Shown in pieces: positions 1-7,114 of a DNA stretch of 7,114 bases. A model generated the notes under the pieces. It did not search any database, was not told the DNA's origin, and saw only the letters and a program-made list of their open reading frames with translations. Position numbers and translations under genes: made by a program. The DNA is taken from NCBI GenBank assembly GCA_003354225.1, contig PIVH01000197.1:1-7114 (forward strand), given 5' to 3'. Every line of letters begins with the position of its first letter. The first letter of the stretch is position 1. The stretch comes from Globobulimina sp. (lineage: Eukaryota > Foraminifera > Rotaliida).

Positions 1-69
1 ATAAACATTTTATTTCAAGGTTTGCACAGTATTTATTTAAAAAGATTGTTGCAAATAAGTACGTTATAT

Positions 70-2246
70 ATGCGGGAGGGTTCACCCTCATATCCTCCCA
101 CAATAAACACAACTGATATATTGGTATTATTATCTCAGCACAGAATCATTGCTGAAAAGATAGTAAATGATGCTGAAATCATTAGCAATCTGCTGATTGG
201 CATGAGATCGAGAGGGCGAGTTTGCGAGTATAACTATAGGGAAATAACTGTAATTTTATATTTTATTATTGTGGAACACAAATTGCTGCCAGAAATATAT
301 TATAATGATGTAATATTATGCTTTGTAGATATTATTGAAGAAGAATGGAAAAATTTCAGTTTATCAAATCTCACTCCGTTGCCTGTTCTGTCTACGATGA
401 TCATTAAAATATTAAAGTATGTGTTTAATATTTCTGAATATAGTCTGAAAGATGGAGCTGATTATTTATGTGTAATCTGTCAAAATGTGTATGATTATCC
501 ACATACAATCCCGTGTGGACATTCCATGTGTTATTATTGCTTGACACAATTAATTGAAATGCAGTCAACGTGGTGGGAAAAACATGTGTTACAAAAACAG
601 CAAACCCACCAATGTCCACTGTGTAGAAAACAATTTTTTGGTCGGTTTAATAGAATGGATAAGTTATCTGCGTTTTTGTTGGATTATGAATTATTTAATA
701 AAATGAATACATCGCACATTGTATTTGAATGCAAAACTGAAAATAAATCTGACTTTGAAGGAACGGAGCATGAATATTGGAAATACTTGAAAGAGGATAA
801 CAAGTTAAAAAACGATAAAGCTCGCAAAATATGGTTAGCTTTTAATGAATTTTGTGACTTTATGATACATAAAACGATGATATATTCGGTTGGTAAGGTT
901 AAGAAAGAATGGATAAACAATATATTGTTAGCAAAGGATGTGAAACAAAATGCAAATAAATTGTTTAAAGAAAAACAATATTTTGCTGCGATAAAAAAAT
1001 ATAAACAATGTTTAAAGATTTGTCCACTTTGGAATGCAGACAGAGCTGTTTATTACAGCAACATTGGTATTTGCTATTTGAGGTTAAAAAATTATCGAAA
1101 AGCATATAAAGCTGCGTTGAAAGGATTGTCTTTGGATCCAATAAATGTAAAATTAAGTAATAATGCATTGACTTCGCTGCATAAAATGTTATCATTTGAA
1201 AAGAATGAAAATTTATTGAATGAATATTTTCATGCGGATGCCATTGGATTGTGCTCGAATTCAAATAATAGGAATTGTTTAAATAAAAGAATTTACGATA
1301 TATTGTTGCATCAATTATTATGGGACTGCCAATATTGGTACATTCAGAAAAAAAGTACAATTGAACAACATGCACAAACTAGCGATGTAGTAAAAAGTGT
1401 GCAAGAAACACAACAAATGCAAGATACGGATAAGTTTTTAATTCGAGTAAGAAACATGTCATATGACATTGACTCGTTTGACGAAATGAATTACGATGAA
1501 TATCAGTATGAAGAATATGTGGCTACGCAAAGTAAAGTGCATTTAAAGAAGCATATCCATGATTTTATGGTCGAGCAACTGTTACGTTTGGATGTTCAAA
1601 GTATATCAATGGAAAAAATGATAGTTTTATTGAACGAAGAATATGAGGAAGAAGATGTAATTAATTGTGACAGTTTGTCATTTATAGGTATGTCGGTACA
1701 GTACCAGTTTTGTAATACATTTGATAAATATCGTTTTTCCGATTTGATTATAATTACATAACAGCACAACAATCAAGAATTGTAGCCGTGATTGAGAGCA
1801 ATGATAAACAGGGATGTTTTATAAAATTGCAGACAAATAATAAAGAGGCAATTGATGTGTATCATGAATTGAATGATAGAGCGAAAATATGTGATGATGA
1901 ATTATTTAGAGAGAGATTATTAAAATTTTATAATGTTTATAATCCTGATTTTTTAAAGAAGGGAATTGATGTTAATCGGGTTGTGAGTGAGAATGAAGGG
2001 AAAGCAGCGGAAGTATTTAAACATTTGGAGGAAAAATATATCTTGGAACCGTTAAACGAATGGAATGCTCACAATTATAATATATTACATATTCCTTTGT
2101 ATTGTTGGGAACAGAAAGCACATCATTGCAATAAGGATGAGCATAAGCAAAATGAGGATGGAAATGACAATAATCAATACGATAATGATGTAAATACTGA
2201 GTTTGATGATCCTTTAGGAACAAGCTTTGCTTTATTGAAATATTAA
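70..2246 (+). CDS. RING-finger and TPR protein, probable E3 ubiquitin ligase; two exons (70-1687 joined to 1786-2246)
   Basis: Residue numbers count from the ATG at 70 (692 aa after splicing). Residues 134-185 form a C3HC4 RING finger: C-x2-C-x11-C-x-H-x2-C-x2-C-x24-C-x2-C, ending in CPLC. RING fingers bind zinc and recruit E2 enzymes, so ubiquitin ligase activity is the inferred role. Two TPR-like helix pairs follow at about 293-357 (SNIGICYLRLKNYRKA is typical) and probably bind a protein partner. RING followed by TPR recalls the LONRF family, but I see no LON domain. Residues 1-130 are helical and unrecognised. Exon 2 has no ATG and joins in phase; it carries a tail at about 581-628 (FYNVYNP ... 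LEEKYILEP) resembling a short C-terminal module I recall in many protist proteins, then an acidic Asn/Asp-rich end (662-681). The start is uncertain: the frame is open to base 1, and bases 1-29 look like an intron end (TTGCACAG), so an upstream exon is possible. RING is certain; substrates are unknown. Confidence 0.78.
1688..1785 (+). other. Intron of the RING-TPR gene, 98 nt, GTATGT...TTGTAG
   Basis: The first exon's frame would otherwise stop at 1761, and the following open frame (1788-2246) contains no ATG. Removing 1688-1785 joins G1687 to CC at 1786-1787 as GCC (Ala), and the frame continues to the TAA at 2244-2246. The donor is GTATGT, the same as in the second CLP1 intron. The acceptor is TTGTAG, with TACATAAC at about 1756-1763 as a plausible branch site close to the yeast TACTAAC. 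Retaining the intron would give a protein ending about 24 residues after the junction and lacking the conserved-looking tail. Confidence 0.8.
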
Positions 2247-2296
2247 CTTGCTTTATAACTGACTTTCCACGCAGTTCATCCATTGAATCATCAATT

Positions 2297-2310
2297 TTTC
2301 TGCGCGTACG
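2297..2310. promoter_or_regulatory. Candidate promoter-proximal motif upstream of the transporter gene (TTTCTGCGCGTACG)
   Basis: The spacer of about 91 nt between the RING-TPR stop and the transporter start has this GC-rich patch, with the palindrome CGTACG at 2305-2310. The sequence TTTCTG starts 41 nt before the ATG at 2338. The same TTTCTG-YR-CG pattern starts 40 nt before the ATG at 5892, and the 7-mer CGCGTAC (2303-2309) recurs there as its reverse complement. Function is inferred only from this recurrence and position. There is no clear TATA box. Confidence 0.3.
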
Positions 2311-2327
2311 AACTACGAATAATAAAC

Positions 2328-2345
2328 ATGAGTCAACATGACTGA
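2328..2345 (+). promoter_or_regulatory. Five-codon upstream ORF overlapping the transporter start codon
   Basis: An ATG at 2328 opens a frame of five codons (Met-Ser-Gln-His-Asp) ending in TGA at 2343-2345. It overlaps the transporter ATG at 2338-2340 in another frame. If the transcript begins upstream, a scanning ribosome meets this ATG first, and initiation there would end just past the true start. Such ORFs usually lower translation of the main frame or make it depend on leaky scanning. Whether it is transcribed depends on the unknown transcription start. Confidence 0.4.
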
Positions 2346-3723
2346 AAATACAAAAACATGCAAACAGAGCGTTGAGCTGGAAATACAAAACCAGACACAA
2401 TCCAGTACGCAAAGTAATTTTCAACAATTACAAGATGATAATAACATTAAGACAAAAGTACTTTGCATGTACTGTTTAATGGCAGTATGTCTAGGTTGTA
2501 TTGAGCCTCTTGGCGCAGCATTATATGTTGAATTGCAAACTCAATTAAACGTACCAGAAGAAGCTATTGCATTTATCTTTACAACAAGATCCATAGCTTC
2601 TGTAATATCGGCAATTATTTCAGGAAAAGTGGTTGATTATTTTATCGAATCGCATCGTTATGTTGCTGTTATGACAATATTATTTATTGCATCTATCAGT
2701 TGTCTCCCATTTACGCAAAATATCCATATGTTACATGTCGAATTTGCAGTCATAGGGTATGTATACAATGGCTATTTTGTTGTTATTTTTTTATATGTAT
2801 TGAGATTATATTCCGACACAAAACGAGAAGTTGCTGGTCATCAATTGTATAAAATTTTGGTAACATATGGAATTGCAAAAACTATCTATCCATTATGTAT
2901 TCAATTATCATTGCAATATACTAACAAATATACCTACCCGTTATATTCAATGCTGATCATATTTGTAATATTATTTGTTTTATTATTGATATTTCATACC
3001 CCAAAGCATGACAAATTAAGAACTATTAAAGCTGAATTACAAAATACAAAACAGACTAGTTCTGATTGTCAAGATGTTACAGCTGCAGCTGAAAATATTT
3101 TGAAAACACTTAATTCTGACACTGGGATTCGTGCATATGAAACAACAGTAATATTGATATTAAGTATCGTAGAATTTTGTTATTCTGCAATGCAAGAATA
3201 TTACATCACTTTTGTTACTGTTTACTGTAAAAATTCTGGCATTGGAGAACAATATGGGAGATATTTGATATCATGTTATTTTGCAGGACAATTGTTATAT
3301 CGCATTGTGAATGCATTGTTTGAACAATGCGAAAAGATTGCGCCAAAATACCAAATGCTAATTTCATTAATTTTGGCGTCAAGCTTATCTTTTGTATTCT
3401 TGTTTGTTTATGATAATGTTATATGGATGTTGGTGGTTTGGTTTTGTTCAGGCTTTTTTGCTGCAGCTCTTCAGCCGGAAATTCAAATTTGGACAGAATT
3501 AATAAGGCCAGTCACTGGAACCGTAGAGATCTTATACTGTTTAACAAATTCTGCAGGTGAGGTAGTTGCTGCAGTTGGATTTGGTTTGTTGCTTCAACAA
3601 TATTCAGTAGCAATACTACGATATTTTATATTTGCATTCTCTGTGAGCGGATTAGTATTTTTGGTAATTAATATTGCAATTTATTCATTGTACTTAAAAT
3701 ACAAAGAGAGACATTTAATTTAA
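2338..3723 (+). CDS. Major facilitator superfamily transporter, 12 predicted membrane helices
   Basis: This intact 461-residue frame runs from ATG to TAA with no intron. About 40 polar residues (many Gln/Asn) precede the first helix. Hydrophobic segments fall at about 41-62, 76-97, 107-126, 133-156, 170-192, 202-220, 269-295, 304-327, 340-358, 362-382, 397-421 and 428-455. The polar loop at 221-268 between helices 6 and 7 is the usual central cytoplasmic loop of the MFS fold. The 2-3 loop region (SGKVVDYFIESHRYV) matches the position and basic/acidic character of the MFS signature loop, though not its strict consensus. The pattern of an early helix, then RSIASVISAIISGKVVD, recalls the MFSD4/NaGLT1 sugar-transporter-like branch, but this is a weak impression and the substrate cannot be assigned. 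It is probably a plasma or organelle membrane secondary carrier. No N-terminal signal peptide is evident. Composition is less strand-biased than in the neighbours. Confidence 0.87.
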   Translation: MTENTKTCKQSVELEIQNQTQSSTQSNFQQLQDDNNIKTKVLCMYCLMAVCLGCIEPLGAALYVELQTQLNVPEEAIAFIFTTRSIASVISAIISGKVVDYFIESHRYVAVMTILFIASISCLPFTQNIHMLHVEFAVIGYVYNGYFVVIFLYVLRLYSDTKREVAGHQLYKILVTYGIAKTIYPLCIQLSLQYTNKYTYPLYSMLIIFVILFVLLLIFHTPKHDKLRTIKAELQNTKQTSSDCQDVTAAAENILKTLNSDTGIRAYETTVILILSIVEFCYSAMQEYYITFVTVYCKNSGIGEQYGRYLISCYFAGQLLYRIVNALFEQCEKIAPKYQMLISLILASSLSFVFLFVYDNVIWMLVVWFCSGFFAAALQPEIQIWTELIRPVTGTVEILYCLTNSAGEVVAAVGFGLLLQQYSVAILRYFIFAFSVSGLVFLVINIAIYSLYLKYKERHLI

Positions 3724-3810
3724 AGCTGCAAAAGATGATTGGTACTTTTTTTCCAAAGTTGTCAACCATCGCAGCGTGTTATTATATTAAGTGTTATTTC
3801 ACTTCTTATG

Positions 3811-3838
3811 TGTATGTTGTATGTTGTATATTGTATAC
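3811..3838 (+). repeat. Four tandem copies of a 7-nt unit, TGTATRY
   Basis: The units are TGTATGT, TGTATGT, TGTATAT and TGTATAC, with TGTA falling exactly every seven bases at 3811, 3818, 3825 and 3832. They lie about 90 nt after the transporter stop, so probably in its 3' UTR, and are followed within two bases by a run of nine T (3841-3849). In RNA the array reads as spaced UGUA elements, the core bound by cleavage factor Im and by PUF proteins in other eukaryotes. The function here is inferred. The rest of the 284-nt spacer (3724-4007) holds nothing else I can name; its open frame from 3735 is discussed under CLP1. Confidence 0.6.
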
Positions 3839-4007
3839 TCTTTTTTTTTACCATCATCAATCCCAAAAACATCTTTTAAGTGAACTAGTAATCCTTAGTT
3901 TTTTTGTAATGCGTTGTTCAAAGCATGCTGTTACGACTCTAGCAAACCACTCATCAAATAGATTCTCAACTGTTCAATTAAAGCAAAAACTTAAATCAAC
4001 CGATATA

Positions 4008-5744
4008 ATGTCACAACACATCTCAAACACAAAAACACTGAAATTTAAAATCCCAGCAAATGGTTTATTAGACTTTTCCGTCACATCCTCCCCCATTCAA
4101 TTCAAAGTTAATCATATTCTCCTCAACAAACAACTTTATTATATCACAAAATGTCCCCATGCAGATGACACAGGGCAAAGACGCCGAAATCCACGGCTAT
4201 CCATTGAAAAAACATAAAAACTACACCATCAATGAAGGAGGAGTTGGGATTTATTCCTGGAAAGGCTGCAAACTTGAAGTTTCTGGATTTTTCACTAAAA
4301 ACACACAGCCGATTCTCATCAAAGACGATGATAAACAGACCCCGATTAAACATTATCTTATGGCACACTCAAAATTATACAAACTCCGTGCAAAATTATC
4401 CAAAATAAAAACAGATTTCAAATGTCTAAACTATAACGACTTAATCCAGGGCACTTGGTCTGATTTCGATATCCACCGTACATTCCTTGCGAACCTGGAT
4501 ATAATGGGTCCGCGTATGCTAATTTTAGGTCCAGTCAACACTGGAAAGTCGACCTTATGCAAATCCCTTATAAACTGGGCACAGCGCTTAAATGACGAAC
4601 CCATTTATATCGACCTGGACTGTGGACAAAATTCTTTGTCCATACCCGGTATGTACGTGGCAAGTGTCTCTGTTACGGACTTTTTCATACTTTTATATCT
4701 ATAAAAAAAATAATTATAGGCACCATTGCTGGAGACATAGTGAATGATTATCATATTCCATGGAAATGTTACGAGAACAATGAATGTGTTGGCAATCCGT
4801 TTATTTATTATTTTGGTAACATATCGCCAACACATTACGAGGTATTATATAAACACTATGTCGCTGTGATAGCTATGACTATGAAAAAGAAAATGTTATC
4901 ATTTGACAAACAACGCAGCAGCGGCTGCATTATTAATACCTGCGGTTTTATTGATGGTCCATTGGCATTGTCTGTGATTAAACACATTATCAAACATTTT
5001 TGTGTGAATTATATCATTGTTATGGAACATGCGGAGAAGGATAAATTGTTAACGTTTTTGCATGGCGTTAACAAAGAGGTAAAACATAATATCCATATTT
5101 GTGATTTACCGGTTGCTAAATCCGTGAAACTCAGAGCGCAAAATGAGAGATATATGGACAGGCAAAAAATGTGTAAGCAGTATTTTTTCGGAGATAAAAT
5201 ATTGAAAAACACTTGTTTTTCGGAGAATGAGGTGGATGGAGATGATGAAAAAAAGCATGTGATGAATATGCATGAGTTTATAGACGAATATCAACCGTTT
5301 GAAAGGACATATTTGTTCAATGAGTTGACTGTGTATGAAGTGTTACGGATATTCAACCACGAGGACAGTTGTAGCAGTTCGTCATATTCGTCATCATCGG
5401 ATAAGGAGAGTAATGAGAGAGGCAAAAAAAGCAAAATGAACAAAAAACGTGGTGGGAATAAGGCACATAAAGTCCTGGATGTTGCGTATAAATATTGTGA
5501 TGGTTTAGGTGGAAATAATTTTAAAATTAAAAGTAAACGATTTGAGGAGAGTATGGCAGGGAATATTATTGCGGTGACTCATGCACAAAGTATTAAGGAG
5601 TTGTTGGTGAGTAATGTGGCTGGATTTATTTATATAAAAGACATTGATAAAGAAAAAAAAGAATTAACGGTGTTACAGTCGTGTGTTGGTCCATTACCTG
5701 GACTGTGTTTGTTTGGGAGAGTGAAATGGGATACAAATTGTTAA
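4008..5744 (+). CDS. CLP1: CLP1, polynucleotide kinase-like subunit of the mRNA 3'-end cleavage machinery; three exons (4008-4106, 4165-4648, 4720-5744)
   Basis: The spliced frame gives 535 residues. CLP1 acts in the nucleus in cleavage factor II for pre-mRNA 3' processing and, in animals, as an RNA 5'-kinase with the tRNA splicing endonuclease. Domains in order: an N-terminal beta domain (about 10-80, including DAEIHG and YSWKGCKLEVSG); Walker A GPVNTGKST at 155-163; IDLDCGQ at 182-188, running into NSLSIPG across intron 2; GCIINTCGF at about 263-271; a lid-like segment ending QYFFG at 348-352; and a C-terminal domain starting near NVAGFIYI. LDxGQxSxSIPG favours CLP1 over Grc3/NOL9. The family is usually about 425-450 residues; the excess is an insert at roughly 353-470 with a Ser tract (411-421) and a Lys-rich stretch (430-445, possibly a nuclear localisation signal). 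The ATG at 4008 was chosen because it starts just before the conserved region; in-frame ATGs at 3735 and 3909 would add a hydrophobic leader not expected in CLP1. Family assignment is very firm. Confidence 0.93.
4107..4164 (+). other. CLP1 intron 1, 58 nt, GTTAAT...ATGCAG
   Basis: The conserved N-terminal beta domain of CLP1 is split between two frames: SSPIQFK ends at 4106, and GKDAEIHGYPL begins after 4173. Removing 4107-4164 joins them in phase 0 with spacing that fits the family. The donor GTTAAT is weaker than GTATGT. A second acceptor at 4172-4173 (CACAG, before GGC) is also in phase and would only drop three residues (Met-Thr-Gln), so the exact 3' end is uncertain by nine bases. Possible branch region: ATATCAC at 4141-4147. 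Confidence 0.72.
4649..4719 (+). other. CLP1 intron 2, 71 nt, GTATGT...TTATAG
   Basis: The intron interrupts the most conserved stretch of the protein. G4648 plus GC at 4720-4721 forms Gly, so the sequence reads SIPG then TIAGDIVNDY, as expected for the family. Without splicing the frame stops at 4702-4704, and the downstream frame has no ATG at its head. The intron is AT-rich, with a run of eight A near the acceptor (4703-4710), and shares its donor with the RING-TPR intron. Confidence 0.92.
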
Positions 5745-5891
5745 ATGCTACACATATTTGTGTGTGTTGTAGTAAGTAAGGTTTTTTTTTAGTGTTTTCA
5801 TCAGAATTTAAACTCACTTTTTTTCGACAATTCCACAATTTCGCCGTCAGCTTTCTGTACGCGGCTGATTTGTGATTTCGCATTTTAAAAA
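5745..5891 (+). promoter_or_regulatory. CLP1 3' end and leader of the next gene; GT-rich element, T tract and shared GTACGCG motif
   Basis: This 147-nt spacer must hold both the CLP1 polyadenylation region and the promoter of the next gene. A GT-rich stretch at 5757-5770 (TTTGTGTGTGTTGT) resembles the GU-rich downstream element of eukaryotic poly(A) sites. A run of nine T follows at 5782-5790. There is no AATAAA nearby. At 5852-5863 lies TTTCTGTACGCG, whose GTACGCG (5857-5863) is the reverse complement of the 7-mer upstream of the transporter gene and sits at almost the same distance from the ATG. The roles are inferred. Confidence 0.4.
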
Positions 5892-7114
5892 ATGAAATCG
5901 AATTTAAAACCTCATCCAATTCAATTATATCGAGATTCAGTTTTAGTAAAACAACAACAAACATTAAATGAATTAGATTTGCAATACGATGCGTACGTGA
6001 AAAGAATCAGAAATCAACAAAAAGAAATCAAGAAACAAATGAAGCTATTATTTTACAGAGAAATTACAGGCATTGACAGTGATATTGCAAATTTTAATAT
6101 AAACATAAATAATAACAATCATACGATTGGGACGCACAATAAAAGCATTAAAATGGATATTTATGCAATTTCAAACAATATAAACAACCGCAAGCACCAC
6201 ACCAATAATAATCGCAATATACCTATTTTAGGCGCAGACAACGCCCAAAATAAAAATAAAAACACAACAACGCCATCATCCAATACAAAACATAATAAAA
6301 ATCCATGTTATCCATCATCAAAAAATAATTTAATGCATTCAGAAAATGCTCAGAATAATACTTTTAATATAAATCAGATAAACAGTATCAACAAACCCTT
6401 TTGCAATGGCATCATCCCTCCATTACCTTCACTGCCTCCCTTACCACCCTTACCTCCCATATCTACCCTAAATAGCATCAAATCTCTACCGTCCATTCCC
6501 TCTCAGTTTTTAACGCAGAGTACAAACGGCCACAACGCGCACCATCCGCAGCCACATTCCACTATGAACAAAATCATTAATTTACTGCTGAAATCCCAAC
6601 AATCCCAACACCTACAAACGAATTCGCATAACAGCCCTAAAAACACCACCGAATTAGACTCTATTTTAACTTTATTGGCCTTCAACAATATGCACCAAAA
6701 TATGCAATCGCAAACTACTATGAATATGAATATGAATACTCCACCAAATCCAAATGGAGCCACCGCAAACTCAAACGCCGCAAATTTAAATTTAAGCAGT
6801 TTGAATAAATCCATCTCAATGACGCCCATCACCACGCCGTCCACCATCAGCATAAATAACCCCATTGGCCCTCACACGCAAAGCAACGGCAATAATTCCA
6901 CCAATTCGTCGGATAACAACACCTCCGTCCCACCATTAATAGAAGTGGTAAATATGGAAAATGACAATCTTATTAAAAATGCAATAACGCAGGAACTGCA
7001 CCAAACCGAGCAATACAAGCTGGAATGCGACAATATGCCCATCATAATGAGCCACATCAATATCCCGCCCTTGCCCTCCATCAACGCCATGCATACGGCC
7101 AATAGCGTCGATGT
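5892..7114 (+). CDS. Asparagine-rich low-complexity protein, unrecognised, cut off at the right edge
   Basis: The ATG at 5892 opens a frame with no stop for 407 codons up to the window end, so the C-terminus is missing. Residues 1-65 are ordered-looking and charged, with a probable helix or short coiled coil at about 20-55 (Gln/Lys/Glu/Leu-rich, RNQQKEIKKQMKLL). The rest is dominated by Asn, Ser, Pro, Thr, Gln and His and is probably disordered. A proline-rich stretch at residues 176-190 (PPLPSLPPLPPLPPI) could bind SH3, WW or similar domains; IPPLPS recurs at 391-396. There is also a Met-Asn repeat at 6719-6736. I recognise no catalytic motif or membrane helix. Asn/Gln-rich proteins of this kind are often transcription or RNA regulators in protists, but that is only an analogy. 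Early codons end mostly in A/T; later ones more often in C (ccc, acc, atc, aac), still in one frame. Long antisense open frames here have the G-rich composition of shadows. Confidence 0.75.
   Translation, partial: MKSNLKPHPIQLYRDSVLVKQQQTLNELDLQYDAYVKRIRNQQKEIKKQMKLLFYREITGIDSDIANFNININNNNHTIGTHNKSIKMDIYAISNNINNRKHHTNNNRNIPILGADNAQNKNKNTTTPSSNTKHNKNPCYPSSKNNLMHSENAQNNTFNINQINSINKPFCNGIIPPLPSLPPLPPLPPISTLNSIKSLPSIPSQFLTQSTNGHNAHHPQPHSTMNKIINLLLKSQQSQHLQTNSHNSPKNTTELDSILTLLAFNNMHQNMQSQTTMNMNMNTPPNPNGATANSNAANLNLSSLNKSISMTPITTPSTISINNPIGPHTQSNGNNSTNSSDNNTSVPPLIEVVNMENDNLIKNAITQELHQTEQYKLECDNMPIIMSHINIPPLPSINAMHTANSVD

Noticed and set aside
2321-2326. AATAAA as the poly(A) signal of the RING-TPR gene
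   Set aside because: It lies only 12 nt before the transporter ATG, no AATAAA follows the stops of the other complete genes, and the hexamer is common by chance in AT-rich DNA.
425-2427. Minus-strand open frames opposite the RING-TPR gene (425-619, 684-920, 965-1375, 2017-2427)
   Set aside because: They lie opposite exons with a firm domain assignment, show no recognisable domain, and the last spans the stop codon of one gene and the start of the next.
3735-4217. A stand-alone 160-residue protein with a hydrophobic N-terminus between the transporter and CLP1
   Set aside because: Its middle (from 4008) matches the CLP1 N-terminal beta domain and joins CLP1 exon 2 in phase. The part before 4008 is T-rich spacer read in one frame, and the part after 4106 is intron and out-of-frame CLP1.
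5772-5804. A 5'-UTR intron before the Asn-rich gene (GTAAGT donor, T tract, then TTTTCATCAG)
   Set aside because: It would be only about 33 nt, well below the introns seen here, and nothing in the coding frame requires it.
6503-7102. Two long minus-strand open frames opposite the Asn-rich gene
   Set aside because: Their Phe/Val/Cys/Gly-rich products are what the antisense of Asn/Pro/Ser/Thr codons gives, and the plus-strand frame is continuous from an ATG through the whole region.
1-7114. Mobile element, viral, CRISPR, tRNA/rRNA or defence-system content
   Set aside because: I found no transposase or reverse transcriptase motifs, terminal inverted repeats, regularly spaced repeats, or tRNA-like stem sequences on either strand. 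The genes are ordinary eukaryotic ones.

Overview
The window is nuclear DNA of an AT-rich, gene-dense eukaryote, most likely a unicellular one. Three signs support this. Two genes are interrupted by short spliceosomal-type introns of about 58, 71 and 98 nt, two of them opening with GTATGT and all three ending in AG. One gene encodes the eukaryotic mRNA 3'-end processing factor CLP1. The last gene encodes an asparagine-rich low-complexity protein of the kind common in protists. The standard genetic code fits: all three complete genes end in TAA and no in-frame TAA, TAG or TGA needs to be read through. I cannot fix the lineage from the sequence alone.

All four genes lie on the + strand, head to tail, with short spacers of about 91, 284 and 147 nt. 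(1) 70-2246 is a two-exon RING-finger plus TPR protein, a probable E3 ubiquitin ligase. Its second exon has no ATG of its own and joins in phase through a GTATGT...TAG intron. The left end is uncertain because the reading frame is open to the window edge. (2) 2338-3723 is a 461-residue, 12-helix major facilitator superfamily transporter with no intron. A five-codon upstream ORF overlaps its start codon. (3) 4008-5744 is CLP1 in three exons, with an intact Walker A P-loop. A Ser-rich/Lys-rich insert makes it longer than the usual family member. (4) 5892 to the right edge is an Asn/Pro/Ser/Gln-rich protein with a short charged N-terminal segment. It is cut off by the window and has no family I recognise.

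The genes do not form an obvious pathway. RING-TPR protein, transporter, CLP1 and Asn-rich protein look like ordinary neighbours in a compact genome, and I see no sign of a mobile element, CRISPR array, viral insertion or defence system. The most interesting points are: the hidden splicing that rebuilds genes 1 and 3; a reversal of C/G strand composition inside single genes (C-rich 5' parts, G-rich 3' parts); a 7-mer (GTACGCG/CGCGTAC) placed about 40 nt upstream of two start codons; a four-copy 7-nt TGTATRY tandem array downstream of the transporter gene; and substitutions in CLP1 residues linked to RNA kinase activity.
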